The notes under the pieces: generated by a model | Database searches by the model: none | Told to the model about the DNA's origin: nothing | What the model saw: only the letters and a program-made list of their open reading frames with translations | Shown: positions 1 to 10,209 of the stretch, one piece after another | How the letters are laid out: each line of letters opens with the position of its first letter | How positions within the stretch are numbered: the stretch's first letter is position 1 | Assembly: GCA_047967505.1 (NCBI GenBank) | Contig: CM106539.1 | Strand: one strand, 5' to 3' | From: Dipteris shenzhenensis | Taxonomy: Eukaryota > Polypodiophyta > Polypodiopsida > Gleicheniales | DNA: 64,000 nucleotides | Program-made: the position numbers and the translations under genes

Positions 1-54
1 TTGAGCAGATTATCACAGACTTTGTCACTCGTCCATTGGTTTCATGAACGTCAT

Positions 55-334
55 GTGCCTAGCTATTGTGGCATGTTTGGCAAATTTGTGATGTTAATTC
101 CATGTAAAGCATGATCGACGCACAAGACACTACCAGGTTGATTCTCCGGTGGTGGTATCCAATGTGTGGCCTTCCCAGGGGCTTGTGTCCAATATAGACT
201 CGAAGTTTACTAGTCAATTTTGGAGGGCTCTGCTCACCACCTTTGGTACGAAACTAAATTTTTCCAACAGCTCATCCCCAAAACCAAGATCTATAATCAC
301 TCGCCTTCGGTGTGTTGAAATGCTATTTGCAAAT
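55..334 (+). pseudogene. Ty3/gypsy integrase catalytic-core remnant (5' part)
   Basis: Translation gives a degraded plant gypsy integrase core. The stretch KFTSQFWRALLTTFGTKLNF (frame of position 149) is the conserved segment that follows the second catalytic Asp in these integrases. Just upstream, FGKFVMLIPCKA appears in another reading frame, so there is at least one frameshift between about 115 and 175. In-frame stops further upstream confirm decay. The rest of the polyprotein lies left of the window. The reading frame is broken at 335 by an inserted LTR and resumes at 950. This is a dead mobile-element copy. Confidence 0.75.
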
Positions 335-944
335 TGTTACATGCACAAGGGTCAAGCCCAGGTTGCATTGACAACTGCCTGCCTTGTCAGCCAATCGCAG
401 CTCCCTATGCAGCATATGTGGCAGGTGTTGGAGCCTCCAAAGGGTAGCAACAAGTATCAAAAGTGGACTGGGGGAGGCACCTTTTGTAGGCAGCCTCAAC
501 CCCCTCCAGGTCGGCCCTTAGGGCTGAGGAAACAGCCCAGCCAACCAGCCAACTGGCTGACTGGCCAGTTAGGGCTGGTTGAGTTGGCCAAAACAGGCCC
601 TTCTAGGCCCAATATAAGGAGGGCTTGGCTCCTCATTCCAGGACTCAGCTCGAGCCTCCAGCAGCCCCTATATAAGGAGGGGCTTGGCCCCTTATTCCAG
701 GACTCAGCTCCCAGCCTCCAGCAGTGCCTTTCAACCAGCATATGGGCGAGGTTTGGTGTCCCACTTCAGCAGCGTAGCTCCATCCGCAGTCTTGTATGCC
801 GATTTGCATGTACAACAGTAGACAGGGCATTTACGCCATCAGTATAAGTAAAGCAGTTAGGAAGATATCTGGTGTATCCCATGCTTGAGTTCTTCCTTGT
901 ATGTTCATCTAATTTCCGCACAGCTAGTCCCCCCGCATGTTATA
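335..944 (+). mobile_element. Solo LTR inserted in the integrase gene
   Basis: The 610-bp segment begins TGTTACATGC and ends GCATGTTATA, near-perfect inverted LTR termini (the final CA appears mutated to TA). It is flanked on both sides by the same 5 bp, CAAAT (330-334 and 945-949), the target duplication expected of an LTR-element integrase. A promoter-like CTATATAAGG lies at 669-678, inside a pair of 58-bp direct repeats. Integrase coding resumes in the same frame after the second CAAAT. No internal region is present, so this is a solo LTR left by LTR-LTR recombination. Confidence 0.8.
613..726 (+). repeat. 58-bp direct repeat (x2) around the LTR TATA box
   Basis: Two copies, 613-670 and 671-726, each start TATAAGGAGG and contain CATTCCAGGACTCAGCTC or its close variant. 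They duplicate the putative core promoter of the solo LTR. The second copy has the better TATA context. Confidence 0.7.
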
Positions 945-949
945 CAAAT

Positions 950-1411
950 ACACAGTTCCAATGGCATCAATTCCTTCCATTGGTGCAACGGATCCTTAAC
1001 AACATCCATTCAACTAGTGTGTGTAGGACTCCCTACGAAGCTGCCTTTGGAAAGAAGTTCAAAACCATTCTCACTAGGACCTCCAAGAAGGTGTATGAAC
1101 CGAACCTCATCAGGGAGTCAAATGAGCAAATAATGGAGACAATCAAAGACCGCATCGCCAAAGCTCGAAAATCATACCAGACCTAGGCCAACAAGCACAG
1201 ACAAGATGTTGGTTACAAGAAAGGGCAGTGGCTCTATCTCCGTATCATGAAAAAGACACTCAAGTAGATAGGGAAGAACTGCCCAAAGCTCTTGCATCAA
1301 AGCTTTCGACCCTTCCCAATAATCCTGTTTCATGTGTCTTGGCTTAAGCCTGATGTGAGCGAGACACTGACAGTGATCCCAAAAGTAGAGCAGCCAAATC
1401 ATCGACAAGGC
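950..1411 (+). pseudogene. Ty3/gypsy integrase remnant (3' part)
   Basis: The segment WHQFLPLVQRILNN, followed by TPYEAAFGKKF, is the conserved end of a gypsy integrase core, normally directly downstream of the motif found at 55-334. A GYKKGQWLYLR stretch, typical of the integrase C-terminal region, follows. Two in-frame TAG stops (1184-1186 and 1265-1267) sit where reading otherwise continues, so the copy is inactive. No protein similarity is visible after about 1410. Confidence 0.75.
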
Positions 1412-3100
1412 AGAGGTGGTTGAGCTAGAGCATATTTTGCTTCATCAGTTCACAAAAGATACCACTGACTCTAGCACCAAGTTCATGAATCAGGAAGCCC
1501 ACGAAGCACCATGGGTCGCCCAGGACTTTTTCAGATTATCCTCACCGCGTTACAGCATATAAGGAGGCTTTGTATCTTCCCTAGTCCTGAAACTCATATA
1601 ATTGAGTGGATAGATAGTGAATTGAGAGCCAGGAAACCCCCTTGGACACCTCCTCCAGTTGGTAAGACACACTGGTTCTTTCACTCCAGAGTAATCATTC
1701 CAGGGTACTCATTACGGACACTTACTAAGTAATTGTCCCACATTAACAATGGCAGGTGTGTGATAAACGCCAGCTCCCAAGAACGACGCTTCCATTTTTT
1801 GTCATACCAGCTTTCTTCCCAATGTGAGGCCAGAAGGTACATCTTTTGGCAAATAGATGATGAAGCTCGTACAAAAATGAATACTAGAACTCACGGCAGG
1901 AAACAAAACTGCCTGTGCAGAGCATTCTATAAGATTATTATGAGTATCACCAGGACATTCATATCAATGATAACATTCATGTACTCATGCATCTTTGTAT
2001 CCATATGCTTATATTATCCTTCAAGAACTGAAATTAATCATTGTGAGTCCCTACATTTGATCAGAGAGGCATGGAAGGAGCTTTAAGAAATATAAAGATG
2101 AGTCACGACACAAATCTATCTATATGGGTGTCAGGCTTTCTATCACGCCAAAAACAATTGTGAAAATGACTAAGATTTCTGAGTACTCATCACACACACA
2201 CCCACATGCACAGAAGAAGAAGAATACAAAGCTATCCATGTGTCTCCCAACAATCGTCGGTGACCAGGCCGTGAAGAGGGCTGAGCCATATGCTGCCAGC
2301 CAAATTTGGAGGGGCCAGCCTCCTTTGTAGGCCTGACCTCACATGCACATCAATAGGGTGTTGTGTTCACATGGGATAGCCACATGTCGGGGGCTATCGA
2401 CAGGCTGTCATTTGGGAGGTTGGTGACCTTGAGGGCTGCCATGTGGGCAGCCTTGAGGGCTGGAAGGCCTCAGCATTGGGGCTTTTATAAGGCATGCAAA
2501 TGCCTGCCAAATGAAGGGACCTCATATGGTTGCCTCGCAGTTGGGACAAAACATGCAGAAGGTCGGCCATCAGCCCTCGAGCTGGAGTAGAACAGGTGAG
2601 TGCCCATGTGGCACATGCAACATCTGATGGAAACCCAGGTGGCAAGCCCCTTTGCTCTCATTTGAGGGTAACATATATGATGTGGGGCGTAGACCCTTCA
2701 GTTTGACAAATTCATCATCTGTACAACAACATTATTACAACATGGCGACGTAGTATATAAGCAGACTGGACAAACAGACGATAATTGAAGACAACAATTG
2801 AAGAGAGAGCAGCCTTTCTCATCTCCCACTCTATTACAAAAGTCTGGACAGTAGTCTCATGCAGATTTGTTCTCCTTCGCATTCTAGCTGTAAATCTGGA
2901 TAGAGCTTGTGCTCTTTGGCTAAACTGAAAAGACAATTTCATACTAACTGCTAACCAAAAAATGCAACGATGCAGTGGCCTAGGCCCTACATATTTCAAA
3001 TGAAGAGGTTTTAACAATGTGTACTTCTTAGACTTAAATTGGTGGACTCGTAAAGTTCTTGCACCATTTGTCTCATCCATCCACAAAAACCTCAAAGGAA
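1412..3100. other. Unassigned sequence, probably retroelement 3' region
   Basis: No supported gene is seen on either strand. The part at 2230-2690 is richer in G+C, with a TATA-like CTTTTATAAGG near 2480, and in texture resembles the LTR at 335-944. LTR termini and a target duplication could not be found. If the PIP5K gene continues to the left, this is intronic. Confidence 0.35.
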
Positions 3101-3284
3101 TCCATCATTCACAAAGGATTTTTCAATTCTCCGATACAAAAGCCAGACAACATTCCCATATCATCAGTTTTAATTTCATCTGTAGTACTGAACCCAGCAT
3201 CTAGTTGAGTTCTTATGAGAACATTTAAAACTGCAAATTCTATGAGACTATTTGCAAATGAACAAAATATCCACCGACACAGAC
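3101..3284 (-). other. Start of the first PIP5K intron
   Basis: The sequence after the LQLGIR codons opens with GT at 3284-3283, and no PIPK motif is found between here and position 1 on the minus strand. The intron would therefore be at least 3.2 kb and would contain gypsy remnants in the opposite orientation. The alternative is that the gene is truncated. Confidence 0.5.
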
Positions 3285-4528
3285 CTGATACCAAGCTGCA
3301 AATTCAGCATTAGATAGTAGCTCCTGTGCCCTTTTATAATGGCTTCTCCTGGCCTTTTTACATCCTTAGCCTGTTGCCCTTGACAATAAACAGCATTCTT
3401 TAATGGAATAGATTGAACATTATCCTTAACAAGTTCACTGATTAGCACACCTTGTGCATATTCTCTTTCAATAGGCAGTGCATTTGCTGTCATCGGACCT
3501 TCAGAGCCTCCTTTTACCATACCCATTTCTGAATGAAAAAAAGGCATTCCATCTGATGAGCCACCTAAGCTCCATGGCCTTTCAATTACTACATCCCGTG
3601 AAGGTAAAGATTCTGATTTCCTTGGAGGAGCTATGGAGACTTTCTCGAAAGAAGATGTCCGTCTGTGTTTGTGTGACGACAACACAAAACTATGCTCTCT
3701 ATGAGAGAAAGAGTTCTTGGTCAGTTCATGTGACCCGACATCACCAGATGCATGTCTTAAGTTTTCTGAAGGCAGTGTACCAGGAGGGTAAAACGTTCCT
3801 CTCCCATCTTTAAGGCCTCTACTCCAAGTGCCAACGTAACAGCTACCATCTGCCCACTGGTATATCCCATGCCCATGCTTTAATCCATTCTTCCACTGAC
3901 CATTGTAGACATCTTTATTTGCCCACGTAAAAGAGCCCTGCCCACATATAGTACCTGCTTTCCAATCCCCAAAATACACATTTCCTTTCTTCCAAATGTA
4001 CCTGCCTTGCCCATCTTGCATCCCTTGCTTCCATAATCCTTCATATACATCACCATTAGAATAGTGCTTCCGCCCAAGTCCATGTTCTACATTCATAACC
4101 CAGCTCCCTTTGTAAGTTGTGTTGCTGGCTCCTGTAAAAGTCCCCACACCCTGTATAAACCCACCTGAAAATTCACCCTCATATGTTGCCCCTGAAGGCC
4201 ATGAAATCTTTCCTCTCCCTGTCTTTTTACCTCTAACCCAATCACCTTCATACATGCATCCAACTGACCATAAATACTTTCCTGAACCATCTGGAAGTCC
4301 TGATTTCCATGATCCAACATAGATGTCTCCATTTGCCATTTTTTTTTCACCCCATCCACATGGATCCCGCATAGAATCATTGTCTATCCCAACGGTATTT
4401 GCCTCTGAAATCTCCAAGTCCTGGAAACTATGTTTTCTAACTGAACTTAAGTGGGCCTCTTGCACAAGTTCATTGAAATTTTCTCTCTCATGGTCAGCAA
4501 AGTCTCCAGAGTCAGACATGCAGGACAA
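3285..4528 (-). CDS. Phosphatidylinositol 4-phosphate 5-kinase, first coding exon (MORN domain and start of kinase domain)
   Basis: The exon encodes 414 codons plus two bases of the next. After an acidic N-terminus come eight 23-residue MORN repeats (about residues 68-250, pattern xYxGxWxxGxxxGxG). A basic, serine-rich linker follows, then VKRPGEAIIKGH and LMLNLQLGIR (to about residue 415), which is the known start of the plant PIPK catalytic domain. This order identifies a plant type B PIP5K, the enzyme making PI(4,5)P2 at the plasma membrane; in this family the MORN region acts in membrane and lipid binding and regulation. Reading breaks after LQLGIR at an AG|GTCTGT donor (3285|3284). The catalytic core, activation loop and C-terminus are absent from the rest of the window. 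The start ATG at 4528 has an alternative at 4519. A TTACAG just upstream (about 4538) could be a 5'UTR acceptor. Confidence 0.9.
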
Positions 4529-4539
4529 TCACCTGTAAC

Positions 4540-5640
4540 CTTCAGGCATGAAGTCCTTGCACAGCATTTGTAAAAGCAGACACCTTCAAAAGGATGTGTC
4601 AAGGCTTCTCCGTCCAACTTTACATCCAATTCTCATCCAGGTTTTCAAGAGGCATCTTTTCATGGAACAAAAAATTTCAAACACCTTCGGCTCTTGTTTC
4701 TCTGCTATCTTCTCTGAAAGTCCACCAGATCTCACTTCATGAGTTACTTCAACAAATGCAACATTTTATCAGATTTGAATTCTTTCGATGCCGTCTTTCA
4801 TCAAGAACTTTGTGAAACATGCGATACAATTTTTCCTGAATTGTACCCATTGATTCTTTCAACTCAAAGCCTTGCTATGCCCAGCAATTGCTGTCCCAAG
4901 AGTACTGCAAAATTATCCAAACTGGACATGAGATCTTTGTACTCAATAGCATTGAAACCAATTATTCAGACAATGATACACATATAGTTGGGCAAGACAA
5001 AGTTAATTTCATCCCAACTTAAACAACCCAAAGATTCTAAAAGGATAGTGACCTTATTAACCCAAAAGACGTCAAGCAAACCAATAACGATATTGCATGA
5101 ATTTAAAGATTGAAGTATACCATTAAAACCTCTTTTATCAAAACATGCATATATATGCTACATGTACTGGTATGGATGTACCTACAAAAGCGCATGCCCA
5201 TCAGTGTGTATGAATATGCAAACAGATATCTACACACATATTTACTTGGCAAAAATAAGAGTATGCATATGCATGAAAGTTTGTGCATACAATGGCAAGT
5301 GTGCCAAGGAAAAGAGCTACTCCCAAATTATACCACCTTCTGGATGCAGTATTCACAGCAGTCCTGGAAAAATCTAGACCTTGTTTCTATAAAAATTAAT
5401 ATGAAAATATGTCTCAATGGATCATACCTATCATTCCCAAAAGGTGGTGAGTTGCTAACTTACTGCCTAGACTCTGATTTGCAATGCAGAAACAACTTTG
5501 TAAGCACGACAAATATTCTATGAAATTGTGATTATGAAGACTGATCTCATGACATTGATAGGGCAACCAAGGCAATCCCACACAGCATTGTGAATCTTCT
5601 TCTGCATTAGAATACCAAATGATGTTGCAAATAGTACTGT
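4540..5640. other. PIP5K upstream region / possible 5'UTR intron
   Basis: AT-rich sequence without a supported coding region. Only short chance reading frames are seen. An acceptor-like TTACAG on the minus strand near 4538 suggests that some of this could be a leader intron. Confidence 0.35.
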
Positions 5641-5654
5641 GATTCCTCATAAAC

Positions 5655-6351
5655 TCACTCAGGAAACTCAATAAAAGCAGTATTTGCAACTTTTAAGAGA
5701 CCATTGTGAACTGTACAAGCAGGGCACCAAGTGACATACTAGTAAGACAGTTTTGAGAGTGACACCTCCATTGCATGGCAACTTGAAGTGGTCAAAAGGA
5801 GATGAAAACCTGACTTCAGTCGTGGTGATAACTTGGATCTTCCTGAATCTAAAACATCTTTGGGTTAGAGCACTTTCTCATCTAAAGAAACATTTTTGCC
5901 AATTTTACTTCTAAAATGCTGCTAATATTGGATTCGTGACACCAGCAAGTCCAACGAATACAAAGAATAACCCTGGGTAACAAACCAAACTGAGAAAACC
6001 CCCCACCATTACACCGAACTTGGGCTTGTACTTTTTATAATTTTGCTTTTGCTTTGTACTTGTGATCAGGTCCCATAAGCATATTTTGGTCTTCAGGGGA
6101 CAGTAATAAAATTCATCTATTTATCTCTGCATTGTATCCTTGGTTTGGACCACTTTATCACTGTTTTGCTTTGAGAGCCGGCCTTTTCTGTGTGAGTCAC
6201 TGCATTCCAATTTAAAGACAACATTTTTTGTTTTTACTTTTGTATTATGCTAATATTGGATCTGTCATTCCAACAAGCCCCAAATACATACGAATAAACC
6301 TGGGAGATGAACCAAACTGGATCCCGTCCCCCTCTCTATGTATGCATCCAT

Positions 6352-6382
<31 letters not shown>

Positions 6383-6570
6383 GGCGCGCGCACACAAGCA
6401 TGCGCAAGTCTGTGGGTGCGTGAGTTGGTGGGTAGAGGTGTGTGTGCGCACAGACAGAGGCACAAGATGAGGTGCTACTTCGGAAATTAAATAAGAGCTG
6501 TATTTGCAACTTGTAAGGGTCTTTGTAAAATGTACAAGCAAGGCACCATGCAGTCTGCATGAAAGTGTGG
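5655..6570. repeat. Paired diverged direct repeats and (GT)n tract
   Basis: Two motifs each occur twice. A, containing GTATTTGCAACTT then TGTACAAGCA, is at about 5675-5735 and 6497-6555. B, containing GCTAATATTGGAT and ending AACCAAACTG, is at about 5920-5992 and 6247-6320. The order A-B-B'-A' in one orientation is not a simple tandem duplication. A (GT)n run at 6352-6381 followed by alternating GC lies between B' and A'. Confidence 0.6.
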
Positions 6571-7440
6571 GCTAAAGCAATTGCTGCATTGTGATTCAGT
6601 GATTGTGATTCAGTGGCAACGCTTTTCATGCATGCATATATACAGACACACTTCTCCAAACCTAGAGAATATGTTTGCCAATGGGCATTATCCCAATGAT
6701 AAAACGGCCTGTAAGTACATATAGATACGGTTTACAAGTCTGTATGCATAGAGGCTGAATGCGGTCAACATATGTATCAGCTGAAGCTAGTAGATGCGTA
6801 CCATTGCAGCTAATAGTCAACTCTGAATAAATTTGCAGCGCCCTATCAGGTCAAAAGCAAATTGCGATATTCACATCTGGCTAAAAAGTAGAAGCGCAAC
6901 TACAAGGTTTGAGCGCGGGTGTTAACGTGTGCAAAAACGGTGTGTCAATACATATGTGCGTGCAGGTGTACATATATATATATACATACATATAAAATGT
7001 ATCTACACTCGAATAGCAGCATCCAGAATCCAAGCTTACAATGCACTATTAGCTTAAAAACCAAAATTATAATGTCTCTGCTAAGAGTTTAAGACTAAGT
7101 TTGCTACAGAATTGCTGCTACAACTGCATTGTAATTTTCCTGTCATAATATTGCGGATTTGAGGACAAACGGCATGCTTGGCTGCCTGTTGCCTGACTGC
7201 CTCTGTCGCCTAGCTATCAGCGCTGGGAGGCTGCATAATCTATCCCGGCTTTCAACCGTTTCAAAATTTTGAACTTCCTCTAGGCTAGTCCGAGTATTAC
7301 TCTGACCAGATCCACGTCAGGTCAGAAGGCGCGAAAGAGTGGTGCCTCTATCCTGATGGAATCGTGAGCAAACGCGCACGTGCACAGAAAGCTTAATCAT
7401 TTAAGTTTCCATCTTTATTCCCTCTCCTTGAGCAATCTTG
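6571..7440. other. Non-coding stretch with (TA)n tract
   Basis: Contains TATATATATATA at about 6971-6984. A relatively GC-rich patch at about 7170-7390 includes an ACGTG-type element near 7378. It could be promoter or leader sequence of a minus-strand transcript, but no gene model is supported. Confidence 0.3.
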
Positions 7441-7446
7441 TCATCG

Positions 7447-7635
7447 CTAAGATTGATCGCCCACGACAGCTATTGTGCCCGGAAGCCTTGGATCATCAAA
7501 GAGATCTACAACGCTTGGACATTCCAGTGCATCCAATATAGCTGCAGAAGCATTCTCCTTTCCGAATGTGCACGTGGACAAGCGTGTTGATTTCCAGGTT
7601 GGGGTGGTGATTTCCAGCGTAACTTTACCATAATC
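7447..7635 (-). CDS. Unrecognised open stretch, possible exon or remnant
   Basis: This is a 62-codon open stretch on the minus strand between two stops (TAATAA just upstream, TAG at 7449-7447), without an early ATG. Its translation is unusually protein-like for this AT-rich region and contains GKENASAAILDALECPSV and LFDDPRLPGT. I do not recognise the family. It could be an exon of an unseen gene, a gene fragment or chance. It lies upstream of the PIP5K exon on the same strand, but no splice path joining them is evident. Confidence 0.25.
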   Translation of the reverse strand, partial: DYGKVTLEITTPTWKSTRLSTCTFGKENASAAILDALECPSVVDLFDDPRLPGTIAVVGDQS

Positions 7636-7639
7636 TTAT

Positions 7640-8595
7640 TAAGCTAAGGAATGAATTGTATCGTTTAGTCGGCTGATGGTCCATATGATTTCGAATTAGT
7701 GGAAGGTAGCTTTCATTTTGCAAAATAGAGCCACAATCTGTTGACAGAGGAAGCTCGCAGCACACCTAGCGTGGCTGGTAACATGCAAAAGCTGCGGGGC
7801 ACAGCGACGAAAAGAAACCGAATGAAAGCCCAAGCAAGGAGTCGGATGGGTTGACGGTGTTTTGAAGCTGAAGCAGAGCACGAGGAGTGGAAAATGCTAA
7901 GACAAAGCTGAAGCAGATCAACGAAGGGTGGAACAAACTTACACATGCAAGATATTGATCAAGCAATGGAAAGATCGTGAAAGATGGCAGAAGAAGATGG
8001 AAACTTGAAAGTTTACGCTGGTGAGCATTTGATTTGATTTGAAAACTGGGTGATGTCCATAAGAGCACGCTGCGTGCATTTTGCAAAGAGCTGTTATGAA
8101 AACATTTCTTTTCTCTATGTCAAAAGGTGGAACTGACCTGATCATGATCATGATCATGATTTTAAAATGCTCATAATATTCTTAATTGAGAGCTCACGTC
8201 TCCTTTCTTCTTCTTTATTTTCCCATTTCACAAGATTTGCCTACCTAGTCTCCCTTGCACCACCTCCAGTCTTGCCTCTCTTTCCTCAGTCTCATCTCTC
8301 TTGCCTTTCACTCTAGCATGGTGATCTGTGTTACCAATTGCCTTGAAACTTGTTGGTTGCTCTAAAAAAAGAGCCCATCAGTACCTTATTACTCATGTAC
8401 AAAGCAATCAAAAAGTGGTCTTCTTTTCCAAGGGGGCCCCACCATCATATACAAAAGAGGGGGTACAATTCGTGTGGATGAGTAAATGGAGGCAATTTTT
8501 TGTATATTTTAAATGATAGTTGATGTTGTGCCACTTTCACCGACAAAAGACTAGCATTTTACATTTATTGCCAATTACTTCTTGTGTGATTGCTT
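7640..8595. other. No supported gene
   Basis: Pyrimidine-rich on the minus strand around 7700-8100, with a (TGATCA)-like tract at 8139-8160. Only chance open frames are seen. Confidence 0.3.
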
Positions 8596-8599
8596 CATG

Positions 8600-8982
8600 A
8601 GAAAAAAGTTTATGCAATCTATAGGCTGGAGTAGGAGGATGGTATTTAGTAAAAGAGTAAAAAATAATATAAGGATTTGATAGTTGATCCTACGATCAAA
8701 TCACCCTCATTTCATTGGCAGCCTAGTGGTAGGTCTACCGACCTAGCGGTAGCCCTCATTCGACTCCCTTGGGGGTAGAGGCAAGGCGATAGCCTCAACC
8801 AGGTGTGTGAGTTGGGTGGGTGAGTTTTTTTTTTTTTTTAATCACCCTCATTGCGTTGCAAGACACTAGCATGAGAAAAAAATTCATGCAATTTATAAGG
8901 AGGATGTTAGTGGGTAAAAGAGTAAAAAACAATTTAAGGATCCGACTGGTGATCCAATGGTCAAATTACTTTAAATTGATGG
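8600..8982 (+). repeat. Diverged direct repeat interrupted by a SINE
   Basis: About 8600-8717 and 8873-8982 are two diverged copies. Both contain GAGAAAAAA, then ATGCAAT, then AAAGAGTAAAAAA, then AAGGAT and TGATCC in the same order. The SINE at 8718-8839 lies at the end of the first copy. Confidence 0.6.
8718..8839 (+). mobile_element. tRNA-derived SINE with poly(T) tail
   Basis: The element is about 122 bp. Near its start it has a Pol III A-box-like GCAGCCTAGTGGTAGG (8718-8733) and about 30 bp further a B-box-like ATTCGACTCC (8758-8767), the tRNA internal-promoter arrangement. It ends in 15 T residues (8825-8839). The flanks carry a perfect 13-bp direct repeat AATCACCCTCATT (8699-8711 and 8840-8852), extendable with two mismatches to 19 bp. 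That is the target duplication of LINE-driven retroposition. Poly(T)-ended SINEs are known in plants. Confidence 0.85.
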
Positions 8983-10200
8983 CAAGACTCTAGCATGTAC
9001 ACTCCCTCCAAGGTTATCTGTCAAAGGTCAATCTCGATCATCGTGATGGAGCCTTAGTTGTGTATACAAGTAAAATGTTAATAATATCCCAAATTGAATG
9101 CACACAATTTCAAAGGTGTCTTTATTTTTTTGTTTCATGAGTGTGACACACTACCCCACCACACAATTAATAAGGATTTGACCCTAGCGTTTCAAATCTT
9201 GGGGTTATCCATCGTCATCACTCTTGCCCTCTCAAGCGATAACATTGTGGTTGGAAGAAGGTGCATTGATACCTATCTATTCAAATATGAATACAAAATA
9301 TTAACTCATAGGAATAATAAAAATGTCATATCTCACTTAACTTATTACTCTTTGTAGTAAGATCCCACGCGTGGCTTTAACGCTCTTCAGCTATGAGAAG
9401 GGGGGGAATAGGTGGCAATGAATCTGGACTTTTTTTAGACAATGACATGGAAGAGAGGTTGGCTTAATACTCACATCATGTGAGTACGTGGGTCATGATG
9501 AAAGTATTGTAGAGGAGTAAATGGGTGTCCTTTAAACCTAAGGGGGAAGTAATAAAAAAATAAGAAGGACATATCCTAGCCAATTAATGTGCTAGAAACT
9601 CTAGAATGCAAATCTATCTAAATTGTTTGGCACTTCATTTCTTATAAATCATCTATCTAACCTCTAGTAGCTGGAAACTCTAGACTGTAAATCTATATAA
9701 TTAATTGGCACCTCATTCATGTGAATCGATTCATAAGTAGAAGGCTTATATGATTTGCAAGTAGCCACAAGTTGATACAAGAGAGAAACAAATGGTGGTC
9801 CATGAAAGCACATTAATAAGCTCCATCACTTTGAAAGGAGTGAAACCAAGGTGAAAGCCAATGGATCATGTGTAAAATGGTGCTATTATTAATTTGATTT
9901 AGAACATCTGAAGTTTTCTCCTTTTCAACTATTCTGATAACAATGCATACTCTCTACCTAGGCCCATGACATCAAGTTTCCCTTACATACAACAAAAAGT
10001 TCAAGCACATCCTCATGTGATGGAATTGAAGGCCAAATTCTTTTTTTTAATGGTGACCCATAATTTTTAAGTGGCCCTATATATATGTCCATCCAAAAAT
10101 GTGTAAGGATGTACATCCTTATCCATGGATGCATACATATGCGTATATACAACATGTGTATGCGCATACATACATACTTATATATATTTATATTTATGCA
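8983..10200. other. No supported gene
   Basis: AT-rich sequence. An 87-codon plus-strand open frame at 9094-9357 has no recognisable motif and is probably chance. Confidence 0.3.
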
Positions 10201-10209
10201 TTTCCATAC

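Noticed and set aside
149-847. 232-codon plus-strand ORF
   Set aside because: It joins a decayed integrase segment to a solo LTR and is not a single protein.
2241-2708. Possible second solo LTR (TGTCT...TGACA with a TATA-like box)
   Set aside because: Flanking 5-mers do not match and no similar copy is present; the ends may be chance.
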